Source: Clostridia bacterium
GTDB lineage: Bacteria > Bacillota > Clostridia > Peptostreptococcales > Anaerovoracaceae
Reading direction: 5' to 3'
Length of the DNA: 64,000 bases
NCBI GenBank assembly: GCA_024403115.1
Contig: JAKSSL010000002.1
Coordinates: 17,110-81,109 of the forward strand
The notes under the pieces are model-generated. The model did not search any database. It was not told the DNA's origin and worked only from the letters and a program-made list of their open reading frames with translations. Of this stretch, positions 1 through 9,269 are shown piece after piece (within the stretch, counting starts at the first letter, position 1; every line of letters begins with the position of its first letter). Made by a program: the position numbers and the translations under genes.

Positions 1-3000
1 CCAATTACCTTTACTTGAGGAGTAATTGCTGAACCTGTGTAAACTGTTGATCCAGTCAATTCTACTTGATAATCGCTCAAATCGATTTGATTGATATCAA
101 AGTCAATTGTCTTAGAACCTGTACAGTTATTACCCTGTGCAGTAAATGTGACGCTTCCTGCATTAGTGCCTGCATTCTTATTGGAGCCATAGCTTACAGT
201 GTAATCACTGTCCAATAAGCCATTAACTGTATAGCTTGGCTTTATTTGACTACCTGTATAATCATATGATTCCTTTTCTAGAGTAATATCGCAATTTGCG
301 ACATTTGCTTTTGCAATGTCGAAATACTTAGTGATTTCGCCCTTATAATTACCCTTAAATGTAATCTTAGCACTTGGCTTATCAACTACTGTTAGATTGA
401 TTGTTGCTTTATATGTATTGTAGGAAGACTTACCGCTTACTGTAATAGTTGTAGTACCTGCTTTTAACCCGTTAATTGTAACTGTAGCAGACCTATTTCT
501 TGATATTGAAACTGATTGGTCATTTCCTACAATGCCCTTTGGATCAGAACTTATTGTATATGTCAAAGTACTTGATGCAGTACTTGTAATATTAAGCTTG
601 AAACTATCTCCTGTAGCAATTTTCTTGTTTGAAGTAGTTCCGTTTCTGCTTGGAGTAACATTCAAATCAGAAGTATCTGAAGCAATTGATGCATTTACAT
701 TGTTACTGTATTCAACTTCATAATCTGATGTGTTAAGTTCTGTATCACCGTCCATGATTGTAAATACTGGTCTTTGCTTTTGACCATTATATACAAATGG
801 GCCTTCTTCCATATCTACGGACAAGTCATTAATTGACTTTTCAACAATCTTAAATGTTCCTGTTGATACGCCTTCGCAATTTGCTTTTGCAGTAACAGTA
901 ACACTTGCTGTACCAACATTCTTGTTATTTTCGTAGCTTACATCGTAGTTATCTGCTGAAACGATATTTCCTGCAGTATCTTTAACAACAACTGCTGGAG
1001 TATGTTCAGTCTTATCATATGTAAACTCAGATGGCGTAATTGAGAAAATATTTTCAGCCAATTTAGCCTTATTGATTACGAAGTTTACTGTCTTAGAACC
1101 AGTATAGTTTCCTATACCTTGAACAGTAACGCTTGGTTTAAGCTCTTCTGTACCAACATTAACATTGTTGTTATAGGAAAGTGTGTAATCCTTGTTCAAT
1201 GTTAATTCTTTGTTAGTTACGCTTGGCTTATGAGCTTTTCCATCGTAAACATATTCTGTATCGCTTAATTCAATTTCAGGAAGTTCACTAGGTAAAATTG
1301 TGAAGTTCTTTTCCAAAGTACCAGTGTAATTTCCCTTTCCTGCTATGCTTACTAAAGCTTTGCTACCAGCATTAGTATTATTTGAATAAGTTACAGTAAA
1401 ATCTTCATCCTTAACTAGTCCACTAATTGAAACTGTTGGTGTCTTTGCTTTTCCATCAAAAGTAAATTCATCTTCGTCAAGTAAAGCAGTCATCTTTTCT
1501 ATTGATTGTTTCTCAATAGTATATTTTGAATTGATAGTTCCCTTATAGTTACCAATTCCTGTTATTGTAATGCTGTGTTCACCTGCATTTGTAGTATCTT
1601 CATCAAACTCAACAGTAAAGTCTTGGTTAAGAACTAAACCGCTTAATGAAACATTAGGTTTTTGTGACTCACCATTAAATGTAAAGCTTGCTGGTGATAG
1701 TACAGGAGTCATATTTTCTATTGAAGCCTTTTCGATAACATATTGGAAAGTCTTAGTTCCGGAATACTTATCCTTATCCAATTTTGCCTCTATAGTATAT
1801 GTTCCTTCATTAATAAATTTACCGTCCCATTTTTCATCCTTATCTTTTGAGTAAGATATTGTAAAGTCTTGAACTGGAAGATTTGTCTTACTTGTATCGA
1901 TTTGCGGAGCTTGTTCTTTACCGTTAAATGTTGTGACGTACTTTGTCCAAGCTATTTCTGCCTTAGGAATTACTTCATCAACAGTTTTATCTGAACAATT
2001 CTTACAAATTCTATAGATTTCTCCATCTTGTTCAAAGCTTGCTTTTGTAGTAATAGGATCACCATATTCGTGAACGATGTCAAATGTGGCTTTTTGCACA
2101 CCAGTGTAATTGCCCTTTGCTGTGGCAATAACTGTAGCTTCTCCAACGGCATCATTTTTCTCATATGACAATTCATAATCTGTCTTATTTACAAGAGTTT
2201 CACCCTTTACTACGCTATCAATAACAACATCAGGTTCCTTTGGATCTTTGTCATCATAGAAGCTTGCAGGACTTACCTCTTTGATACTTGGTAAATTTGC
2301 AGGATTAATCTTAAATGTCTTGTTTACAGTTCCTGTGTAGTTTCCGCCTAGTACGGCTTGAGCAACAACAGTAACTGTGCCAGCATTAGTATGGTCTTTG
2401 CTATATGAAACCATATAATCGCTGTTTGTTAAACTTCCAATCTTAATTGCAGGAGTCTTTGCTGATCCGTCATAAGTGCATTCTTGATATTCAATCCATG
2501 TAATGCTTGGAAGTTGTTTTTGTTGAATTTCAAATGTCTTAGTTGAACTACCTTGATAGTTACCGCTTGCAGTTGCAGTAGCAGTTACTGTAGCAGTTCC
2601 AGCATTTACATTATCTTTATATTCAACTACGAAGTCCTTATTAGAACCCTCATATAAGCCGGTAATTGTAATCTTAGGCTTCTTTTCACTGCCATCGTAG
2701 ACAATGTTGTCAGCGCCGCTTATTGATGTAATCTCAGGAAGATTTGCTTTCTCAATTGTGAAAGTGCCATCAATAGTACCTGTATAGTTTCCTATACCAC
2801 TTATACGGAATTGAGCTGTTCCAGCCTTGATATTATTGCCATATGAAACTTCAAAGTCCTCATCTTCAACCAATCCATCGATTACAGGCTTTGGAGTTTT
2901 TGCATTCTTGTCATATACATAGTCGAATGAATCCTTGTCAGGAAGTGTATATGATTTCTCGCTTAATGAAGCAGGTTCAATTGTAAAGTTTATAGTCTCG

Positions 3001-5420
3001 TATCCTTGATAATTACCTAAACCTTCAATTTTTACACCTGGCAATTTGTCATCATCAGTAGGAACATCGATATTGTTCAAATACTCAACGATGTCATAAT
3101 CAACACCCTTAGTTAAACCTTCAATAAGAACATCTGGTTTTTTCTCCAATCCATCATAAACGAATGAATCTTGAGATAATGAAATCTTATCTTCAGGTAA
3201 TCTTGTCTTAACAATATAGAAGTCGCCTGTAGCAGTTCCAGTATAATTGCCTTTACCTGTTACAGTAACTGTAACCTTACCGATATTCACATTATCTTCG
3301 CCGTAATCTACTGTGAAATCCTCATCAAGTTCAAGGATCTCATCTTCATACAAGCCAAGAATAATAGGCATAGGTGTTTGAGCTTCTCCATTGAATTCAC
3401 ATTCTTCTGGGTCAAAAGCTACTATATCAGGAATTTGAGCAGGATTAATTACAAACTCGGCTTCCACTTCACTCTTGTAATTTCCTATACCCTTTGCAAT
3501 AACTTTTGCTTTACCTGCGTCTACATTGTCTTCATAAGACAAAGTGTAATCTCTATTTAATACAAGATTATTCTTGTCACCAAATTGGCTTGCAATTTCA
3601 ACATCTGGTGTTATTTCATAAGCAGTATATGTAAGCGGAGCGCCTACAACGCTTGTAATCTCAGGTAAATCTATTGAATTAATTGTGAATTCCAATTCGA
3701 CTTCTCCAGTATAGTTGTTTATACCGGTAAACTTAACAGTAGCTTTACCTGCATTCAAATTGTTAGAAACTAAGCAAGTATAATCTGTATCTTCTGTTAG
3801 ATCTGTTATTACTGTTGGATCAATTGCTTGTCCACAATAATCAAATTCATCTTCTTCTAAACTGAAATCGCTTTCAGTAAGTTCTTTTGGAAGAATATCA
3901 AAATTCATCGAAGAAGTTCCTGAGTAGTTTCCTATACCTTCTACTGTAATAGTAGGAAGATTTTCAGAATCTGAAGGAACATTAATGTTATTTACGCATT
4001 CCTTAATTACATAGTCAGTTTCGTATTCAAGACCGTCTATGAATACATCAGGAAGGATTGGCTCACCAGTATATTCGAAGCTGTCTTGGGATAGGCTTGA
4101 AATATCTGGTAAATCCGCAGGCTTGATAGTAAATGTAAGCTCAGTTGTGCCTTCATACTTATCGCCCTTTAAAGTGATTGTTCCAGTATAATTACCTGCA
4201 TCAATCAGTTCATCCAATGTGTTACCATCAGAATTCTTCCATTGAATTTCGTAATCTTCATCTTCAGTTAAAATATTTCCTTCTGTATCAGCAATACTGA
4301 TGCTTGGCATCAAATCATCTCCGTTGTATGTACCATCTTCTGGATTTGATGGTGCAACAAGCTTAGGAATGACTGTTGTTTCAGCTTCCTTACAGTATTC
4401 GCAATATCTATCTATTGAACCTGCTTTTTCAAAGCTTGCAGGAGTATAGATATAATCACCATAATCATGGACAATCTGGAATTCGCCATCCATTGTACCT
4501 GTATAATTGCCCTTTGCAACAATCGTGTATGAAGCTGTACCAACATTAGTATTGTTTAAGCATTCAATACTGAAATCAGTATCTTCAACTAAATCAATAT
4601 CACCATATTTAATGCTAAGTGAAGGAATATGTGAAGTTCCATCGTGTAGGAATGGTCCTTCTTCAATGTCCACATCAAGCTCTTCTAAAGCCTTAGGTGA
4701 AATTGTATATTCTTGGCTCAAGGAATCCTCATAGTTGTTTACACCTGTTATCTTTACTGTAGGCATTCCATCTAAACCGCCTACATTAACATCATTAAAG
4801 TATTCAACTATGTAATCCTTGTCTTCACCCTCTTCTAATACAGTATTTCCAACTTTTACTGTAACTGAAGGATGAATTTCTGAACCTGTAAATACAAATG
4901 GTCCTTCTTCCAAAGATAAAACACCAGTTCCATTTGACAATGAAAGTGGTAAAATTTCAAAATGCTTTACTACAGTTCCTGCTACACCATTAATACCTAT
5001 AATAATAACATCAGCAATACCAGCCTTCTTTGAACTGTCATAATCAACTGTGAAGTCCACATTCTCAGTCAGTCCCTCAATTGTAACCTTTGGCTTATTC
5101 ATTGAACCAGAATAAATACAAGTTTCATATTCTAGACTGATCTTATCTTCAATATCTTCAAGATTTTGTTTAACTATATCAAATTCTAGAACTGTTGAGC
5201 CTGTGTAGTTGCCTTTGAAAGTGATTGTAGCTGTAGCCTTAGAATCTTCAGTAGTCAATTGGATATTATTATCATATGTAATATCGTAATCAATTCCTTG
5301 TACCAAAGTCTTTTTAGCACTGTTAGTGATTACAGCAAGAGGTTTAATTTCTTGTCCAGCATAAACATATGAACTCTTTTCTAAAGCTATGCTCTTAATC
5401 TTGCCAACCTTGATTACACT
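1..5420 (-). repeat. About 21 tandem MBG-like repeat units (~230 bp each) inside the surface protein
   Basis: The repeat is best tracked by the GNYTG signature, seen near 5211, 4509, 4190, 3930, 3715, 3480, 3250, 3015, 2790, 2560, 2340, 2110, 1550, 1330, 1110, 345 and 130, with degenerate copies near 5005, 4745, 1770 and 880. Consensus elements of a unit are (F/Y)x(Y/F)(D/N)G, P-x-V-x-I-x-G-L, DxxFTVxYxxNxNAG, and (G/A)xGNYTGxxxxxF. Spacing is mostly 220-240 bp. Units are diverged at DNA level, so this is an old array rather than a fresh duplication. Three units are broken by Cys-pair segments and one by an inserted Ig-like domain. Confidence 0.85.
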
Positions 5421-8096
5421 ATCGTAATCCTCAGCCTTGACAAAAATTTCACCCGCTTCGTCTAAGAACATATCTCCGCAGACGTCGCACTTGAAGTATT
5501 CAATATTACCTGCACCTTCTGTGCTTGAAGGAACTGCATCTACCTTTGAAATCTTGTGTCCATCAGGGTCTGGTCCTACGAATGTAGCTTCTTCTTCAAG
5601 ACCTTCGCTAGAAGTTCCGCACAAGCAGCTTACATAGTATGTTGCAGCTTGAGTACAAGTTCTTGGTGAAGCTATAAAAGCATCATCCATTACTTCTTCA
5701 GTGAATTCATGAGTATGATCTCCTAAATCAACGCTTAAGCTAACAGGATCTGTATAAATCACCTTACCGCTATATACATGTGAAGTATCAGTATCAATTA
5801 AATTGTCTGATAAGTATTCTAATTTACAACGGAATTGTGCTTCGTCTAAATCAACTTTTACAGAATCAACTACATAATCATCCTCATTTTCACCTTCTAT
5901 ATCTACCCATTGGCCTTCCACTAGTTGTTGCCATTGGTATGTATCAACAGAACCTGTATCGCCTGTTATACCAGCAGATAAGTCTAGTCTATCAAATACA
6001 TTTAATTCTGTTTCTCCATCGATAGTAGTTTCAGGGTCTGAAACAGCTAATTGGTCATCTAAGAATGAAACCCTCTTAGTTAAGTATTCTTTCAAATTAT
6101 AGCTAAAGTCTTCTGGAGCATCTGTCTTATGATAATCCACACCATAAGGGTCGGTAGTAAGCTTTGTATTGTAATATCTATAAACATCGCCTGAAACTTT
6201 ATCTGCTTTTCTTGAAATTTCAACATTAAAGTGTTCTTTACCGTGATATAGATCATCTGGCCAACGAATATAGTTCATATTTGCTGAATCAATAATATCT
6301 TGAGATATGTCATCTACCCATTGTGGCATTTCAGCAAAATCATCTGCGTATTCATTGTATAGTTGATATACTCTCTTCATGAAGTCATCGTGTTTAGCAA
6401 GTAAAGTAAAGAAAGAATTCCTATCCTTATCAATGTACCAGCTACCACCACTTCTTTCGGAGTCGTGATTAATGCTAAGCCAAGTATTGCTTATACGACC
6501 CATTGTTCCATCTAAATCCCAAATTGGTCCAGCAACTAGCTTATCCTCTGAATTCATGCTTTGTTTAGTGAAGAATATACTTCCTGCACTGGCATCACAA
6601 TCCTTATATAGCTCATTTAACAAATACATTTTTGCCCATGAATCTACATCAATATAGTCTTTATAGGCGTCAGAGGTAGTGTTTTTTAAGGCATTAACAG
6701 CTTGAGTAATATAATCCCATACTGGTTGATGATCAGCAGTAAGCTCGTCGCTTCCGTCCTTGTAAGTAAATTTAATACCATTAATAGTTTTTTGATCTGT
6801 ATCATTCAAATTATCAATTTCAACCATAAATCCTTCATCAGGACATTGATAATCGTTTTTAGGACAAATAGTGTAATTCCCTAAGTATTCCCCGTTCATA
6901 TAGACATCAACGAAATCCAATTGTAGACCAATACCAAGTCGTTGAGCTATATCCTCACCTATTTTGTTTCTTAGACATGATGGGTCCTTAGCATTTGCTA
7001 AAATACTATACTTGGATGATGTTACACCACTTACGATCTTATCTGTTACCTTGTTTTTCTTAGGTAAATTTTCTGGATCGCTTATTGCTTCTTTGTATAA
7101 AGTGATGTTGTATGGTTTTTTGGCAAAATCTTTCCAAGTAGTATTTCCTCTACCCTTCATAGCCATAAAGTAGTTTTTACCACCAAGAGTTAAATCACCA
7201 TAACAACGTGTTTCGTGGTTTGAATCTTTATTCATGGCATCAATTGTTCCCATTGATTCATCCACGTTAAAGAACAAAGCTCTAACCTTTGTTGATCCTT
7301 GTAACACATTTTCAAATTCTAAATCGCAATAATCATCATCAAAATATGCTTGTACATTTTTAGCTGATTTAGCCTGTGCAACGGATAATTCTCCAGATGC
7401 ATAGTAAGTATCGCCAATTTTAATTCTTAGTATATTATTACTCCAATTAATGAAGCACTTGCTTAAATCTGCACTGCCTGGCATGTAAATTGATGCCAAG
7501 TACTTATCAACACTTGAAGTTGATTGTCCTGCTTCAAGGGAAACTTTTACATCACCATCTAAACCGTTATCCTCAGTTTTTGGAATTGTAAGTGCTTGTT
7601 TCAACAAAGGTGTGTTGGAAACAATGACAGTAATATTGGCATATTGAACACCACTAGTGCCTGTAGATTTTAATGTAATCTTTGTAGTTCCTGTGGCAAC
7701 TGCTTTAAACTTAATTGTTGCTTTTCCTCTGGAACTAATTACAAAGCTGGATTCACTACCAATATAGTCAACAACACCTGATTTACTAAATGTAGGCTTA
7801 TTAAATGTTTTTGAACTGTATGATTTATTTGTTAAATTAATATTCAAATATTCTCCAGGAGACAGTTTTACAGTTCCTGAATCAACAGTGCTTGAACTTG
7901 ATGAATCAACTGCCAATTCAACTGGAGTTGAATCTATTGTGTATTGACCATTAGCATCATCAATTGCAGAATTAAGGTCTAAGGTTCCACCATAATTATC
8001 CGCATCCCCTGTTACGCGAACAGCGGAAAAAGCCATAGTCGGCATATACGTTACCAACATAATAAATGATAATAATAGTGTTAAAAGTTTTTTCAT
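1..8096 (-). CDS. Giant secreted CotH-kinase-domain surface protein with Ig-like repeats (3' end outside window)
   Basis: The frame is open from an ATG at 8096 to the window edge, giving about 2,698 residues with no stop. The N-terminus is a signal peptide (MKKLLTLLLSFIMLV...). Residues ~73-161 look like an Ig/BIG-type domain. Residues ~270-640 match CotH kinases: RGNTTW near residue 315, an LRNKIGEDIAQRLG helix, DVYMNGEYLGNY, and the metal-binding-type motif GPIWDLDGTMG near residue 525. From about residue 890 there are about 21 repeats of ~75 residues ending in GNYTG-x5-F, the MBG/YDG style found in clostridial surface proteins. Three Cys-pair segments interrupt them. CotH-type enzymes phosphorylate proteins in spore coats or act on surface substrates; the substrate here is unknown. 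The C-terminal anchor lies outside the window. A GGGGGG run precedes the ATG as a possible ribosome binding site. The product is probably extracellular or wall-bound. Confidence 0.88.
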   Translation of the reverse strand, partial: MKKLLTLLLSFIMLVTYMPTMAFSAVRVTGDADNYGGTLDLNSAIDDANGQYTIDSTPVELAVDSSSSSTVDSGTVKLSPGEYLNINLTNKSYSSKTFNKPTFSKSGVVDYIGSESSFVISSRGKATIKFKAVATGTTKITLKSTGTSGVQYANITVIVSNTPLLKQALTIPKTEDNGLDGDVKVSLEAGQSTSSVDKYLASIYMPGSADLSKCFINWSNNILRIKIGDTYYASGELSVAQAKSAKNVQAYFDDDYCDLEFENVLQGSTKVRALFFNVDESMGTIDAMNKDSNHETRCYGDLTLGGKNYFMAMKGRGNTTWKDFAKKPYNITLYKEAISDPENLPKKNKVTDKIVSGVTSSKYSILANAKDPSCLRNKIGEDIAQRLGIGLQLDFVDVYMNGEYLGNYTICPKNDYQCPDEGFMVEIDNLNDTDQKTINGIKFTYKDGSDELTADHQPVWDYITQAVNALKNTTSDAYKDYIDVDSWAKMYLLNELYKDCDASAGSIFFTKQSMNSEDKLVAGPIWDLDGTMGRISNTWLSINHDSERSGGSWYIDKDRNSFFTLLAKHDDFMKRVYQLYNEYADDFAEMPQWVDDISQDIIDSANMNYIRWPDDLYHGKEHFNVEISRKADKVSGDVYRYYNTKLTTDPYGVDYHKTDAPEDFSYNLKEYLTKRVSFLDDQLAVSDPETTIDGETELNVFDRLDLSAGITGDTGSVDTYQWQQLVEGQWVDIEGENEDDYVVDSVKVDLDEAQFRCKLEYLSDNLIDTDTSHVYSGKVIYTDPVSLSVDLGDHTHEFTEEVMDDAFIASPRTCTQAATYYVSCLCGTSSEGLEEEATFVGPDPDGHKISKVDAVPSSTEGAGNIEYFKCDVCGDMFLDEAGEIFVKAEDYDSVIKVGKIKSIALEKSSYVYAGQEIKPLAVITNSAKKTLVQGIDYDITYDNNIQLTTEDSKATATITFKGNYTGSTVLEFDIVKQNLEDIEDKISLEYETCIYSGSMNKPKVTIEGLTENVDFTVDYDSSKKAGIADVIIIGINGVAGTVVKHFEILPLSLSNGTGVLSLEEGPFVFTGSEIHPSVTVKVGNTVLEEGEDKDYIVEYFNDVNVGGLDGMPTVKITGVNNYEDSLSQEYTISPKALEELDVDIEEGPFLHDGTSHIPSLSIKYGDIDLVEDTDFSIECLNNTNVGTASYTIVAKGNYTGTMDGEFQIVHDYGDYIYTPASFEKAGSIDRYCEYCKEAETTVIPKLVAPSNPEDGTYNGDDLMPSISIADTEGNILTEDEDYEIQWKNSDGNTLDELIDAGNYTGTITLKGDKYEGTTELTFTIKPADLPDISSLSQDSFEYTGEPILPDVFIDGLEYETDYVIKECVNNINVPSDSENLPTITVEGIGNYSGTSSMNFDILPKELTESDFSLEEDEFDYCGQAIDPTVITDLTEDTDYTCLVSNNLNAGKATVKFTGINNYTGEVELEFTINSIDLPEITSVVGAPLTYTAYEITPDVEIASQFGDKNNLVLNRDYTLSYEDNVDAGKAKVIAKGIGNYKSEVEAEFVINPAQIPDIVAFDPEECEFNGEAQTPMPIILGLYEDEILELDEDFTVDYGEDNVNIGKVTVTVTGKGNYTGTATGDFYIVKTRLPEDKISLSQDSFVYDGLEKKPDVLIEGLTKGVDYDIVEYLNNIDVPTDDDKLPGVKIEGLGNYQGYETINFTIEPASLSEKSYTLPDKDSFDYVYDKNAKTPKPVIDGLVEDEDFEVSYGNNIKAGTAQFRISGIGNYTGTIDGTFTIEKANLPEITSISGADNIVYDGSEKKPKITITGLYEGSNKDFVVEYKDNVNAGTATVTATATASGNYQGSSTKTFEIQQKQLPSITWIEYQECTYDGSAKTPAIKIGSLTNSDYMVSYSKDHTNAGTVTVVAQAVLGGNYTGTVNKTFKINPANLPSIKEVSPASFYDDKDPKEPDVVIDSVVKGETLVNKTDYELSYEKNDAVGEATVIATAKGNYTGVQKATFDIVHEYGDPITTKASFEQDGEIYRICKNCSDKTVDEVIPKAEIAWTKYVTTFNGKEQAPQIDTSKTNLPVQDFTISYSKDKDEKWDGKFINEGTYTIEAKLDKDKYSGTKTFQYVIEKASIENMTPVLSPASFTFNGESQKPNVSLSGLVLNQDFTVEFDEDTTNAGEHSITITGIGNYKGTINSKYTIEKQSIEKMTALLDEDEFTFDGKAKTPTVSISGLVKDEDFTVTYSNNTNAGSKALVSIAGKGNYTGTLEKNFTILPSELPEIELSDTEYVYDGKAHKPSVTNKELTLNKDYTLSYNNNVNVGTEELKPSVTVQGIGNYTGSKTVNFVINKAKLAENIFSITPSEFTYDKTEHTPAVVVKDTAGNIVSADNYDVSYENNKNVGTASVTVTAKANCEGVSTGTFKIVEKSINDLSVDMEEGPFVYNGQKQRPVFTIMDGDTELNTSDYEVEYSNNVNASIASDTSDLNVTPSRNGTTSNKKIATGDSFKLNITSTASSTLTYTISSDPKGIVGNDQSVSISRNRSATVTINGLKAGTTTITVSGKSSYNTYKATINLTVVDKPSAKITFKGNYKGEITKYFDIAKANVANCDITLEKESYDYTGSQIKPSYTVNGLLDSDYTVSYGSNKNAGTNAGSVTFTAQGNNCTGSKTIDFDINQIDLSDYQVELTGSTVYTGSAITPQVKVI

Positions 8097-8186
8097 TGAC
8101 ACAGCCCCCCATATACAATGATTTTTTAGATTAGTAGAGTTTTAAAATTTTAGTATTTTATGTATAAACAATTACACTTATTACAT

Positions 8187-8192
8187 ATTATA
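8187..8192 (-). promoter_or_regulatory. Possible -10 box of the surface-protein gene
   Basis: A TATAAT hexamer reads on the minus strand about 90 bp before the surface-protein ATG in an AT-rich leader. No good -35 lies at 16-18 bp; a TTGAAA lies too far upstream. The 8097-8248 stretch otherwise shows nothing coding. Confidence 0.4.
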
Positions 8193-8248
8193 TACTCCTT
8201 TAAATTGTACTACTTTTTCAAGAATAAATAAAGCAAAAAAACATATAA

Positions 8249-8275
8249 AAAAACAGCATATTTCTATGCTGTTTT

Positions 8276-8276
<1 letters not shown>
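8249..8276 (-). terminator. Rho-independent terminator of the six-tRNA operon
   Basis: A perfect 12-bp inverted repeat (AAAAACAGCATA / TATGCTGTTTTT) with a 4-nt loop directly abuts the CCA end of tRNA-Cys. On the minus strand it is followed by a T-run, so it ends the tRNA transcript. Confidence 0.88.
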
Positions 8277-8349
<73 letters not shown>

Positions 8350-8353
8350 TTGA

Positions 8354-8428
8354 TGGCTGGGGTAACAGGAATCGAACCTGTGAGTGATGGAGTCAGAAAC
8401 CATTGCCTTACCGCTTGGCGATACCCCA
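8354..8428 (-). tRNA. tRNA-Gln (CTG)
   Basis: The gene starts TGGGGTA, with the 5' T typical of Gln tRNAs, and ends with encoded CCA. The anticodon loop is TTCTGAC, anticodon CTG, reading CAG. The 31-39 pair of the anticodon stem is T-T. A C34 Gln tRNA is a supplementary isoacceptor, since a TTG tRNA can read both Gln codons. Confidence 0.9.
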
Positions 8429-8472
8429 ACAAACTAGAATCCTTCTTTAAAACCCTAGCAAAAATTAAATTG

Positions 8473-8549
8473 TGGGGTGGATGGAGGGATTCGAACCCTC
8501 GCATAACGGAGCCACAACCCGTTGTCTTAACCACTTGACGACACCCACC
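8473..8549 (-). tRNA. tRNA-His (GTG)
   Basis: The acceptor is GTGGGTG paired with CATCCAC. An encoded G at -1 (position 8549) lies opposite C73, the His identity pair. The anticodon loop is TTGTGGC, anticodon GTG. CCA is encoded. Confidence 0.95.
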
Positions 8550-8552
8550 ATA

Positions 8553-8629
8553 TGGCGACCGGAATCGGGCTCGAACCGACGACCTCTAGCGTGACAGGCT
8601 AGCGTTCTAACCAACTGAACTACCCGGCC
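8553..8629 (-). tRNA. tRNA-Asp (GTC)
   Basis: The acceptor is GGCCGGG with TCCGGTC, discriminator G and encoded CCA. The anticodon stem CTAGC/GCTAG closes loop CTGTCAC, anticodon GTC. The CCA end is only 3 nt from the 5' end of tRNA-His, so the precursor must be cut precisely. Confidence 0.95.
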
Positions 8630-8645
8630 AAACCAGTTAGAAATG

Positions 8646-8721
8646 TGGTGGGCGTAATAGGGCTCGAACCTATGACCCCCTGCTTGTAAGGCAGATGCTC
8701 TCCCAGCTGAGCTATACGCCC
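8646..8721 (-). tRNA. tRNA-Val (TAC)
   Basis: The 5' end is GGGCGTATAGCTCAGCTGG, the 3' end TACGCCCACCA. The anticodon loop is CTTACAA, anticodon TAC, reading GUN codons. Discriminator A and CCA are encoded. Confidence 0.95.
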
Positions 8722-8739
8722 ACATTATTATAAAAAAAA

Positions 8740-8816
8740 TGGTAGCGGCGAGTGGAGTCGAACCACCGACCTTCCGGGTATGAACCGGACGCTCTAGCCA
8801 ACTAAGCTACACCGCC
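8740..8816 (-). tRNA. tRNA-Met (CAT), elongator type
   Basis: The gene starts GGCGGTGTAGCT and ends CGCCGCTACCA, with anticodon loop TTCATAC (CAT). The body closely resembles the Bacillus elongator tRNA-Met, not the initiator (which begins CGCGGGG). A lysidine-modified tRNA-Ile2 also carries CAT and cannot be fully excluded. It is the first gene of the operon. Confidence 0.9.
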
Positions 8817-8860
8817 ATAAACGTTACAATCTAAGATATTCAAATCGTAACGCAAGGAAT

Positions 8861-8889
8861 ATTTTACCAAACAAGTATAAACTTGTCAA
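8861..8889 (-). promoter_or_regulatory. Sigma-A promoter of the six-tRNA operon
   Basis: On the minus strand TTGACA (8884-8889), a 17-bp spacer and TAAAAT (8861-8866) lie about 45 bp before tRNA-Met. The match and spacing are near-ideal. Confidence 0.9.
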
Positions 8890-8927
8890 GGAAAAATTGC
8901 CTTAATTTGTAATAAATAACAAAGTAA

Positions 8928-9269
8928 TTATTTTATACCGATAATACCTTCATCGATTTCATAAGCAGCTTCAATTACAGGATTAATAGTATTAGCTTCG
9001 CATACTACTACTTCCTTTTCTTGGCCAAAATCATCTACTTCATTTTCAAGTCTTAAAGCTGGAAGCGGATGATGTTTAACTTCCCTTTTGCTGCTTACAT
9101 TCTTAATTTCGTTTAATCTTCTTTGTCTTTCTTCACAATCCTTGATTGTTTCAACAAATTCATCAGAAGTAGCATCGATCATATCTCTTGCTCTCTTTGA
9201 AGCTAAAATAACTAAGCCGTATTTATTTCCTACTTTTTCTCTCAATTCATCAATCTTTGGATATTCCAT
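8928..9269 (-). CDS. rpoZ: DNA-directed RNA polymerase omega subunit
   Basis: This 113-residue protein starts MEYPKIDELREKVGNKYGLV and contains the omega core (LASKRARDMID), which helps fold and assemble the beta' subunit of RNA polymerase in the cytoplasm. The C-terminal half is longer than the Bacillus protein and weakly conserved. The start codon overlaps the gmk stop (TAATG), and a GGAGG inside the last gmk codons can serve as its ribosome binding site, so translation is probably coupled. The gmk-rpoZ order is typical of Firmicutes. No convincing terminator follows before the tRNA promoter. Confidence 0.92.
   Translation of the reverse strand: MEYPKIDELREKVGNKYGLVILASKRARDMIDATSDEFVETIKDCEERQRRLNEIKNVSSKREVKHHPLPALRLENEVDDFGQEKEVVVCEANTINPVIEAAYEIDEGIIGIK

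Noticed and set aside
1..5420. Evenly spaced repeats that could suggest a CRISPR array
   Set aside because: The ~230-bp units translate as protein repeats in one open frame; there are no short identical repeats with unique spacers.
5780..6025. Plus-strand open frame opposite the giant surface gene
   Set aside because: Low-complexity translation, no ribosome binding site, and the opposite strand has a continuous recognisable protein.
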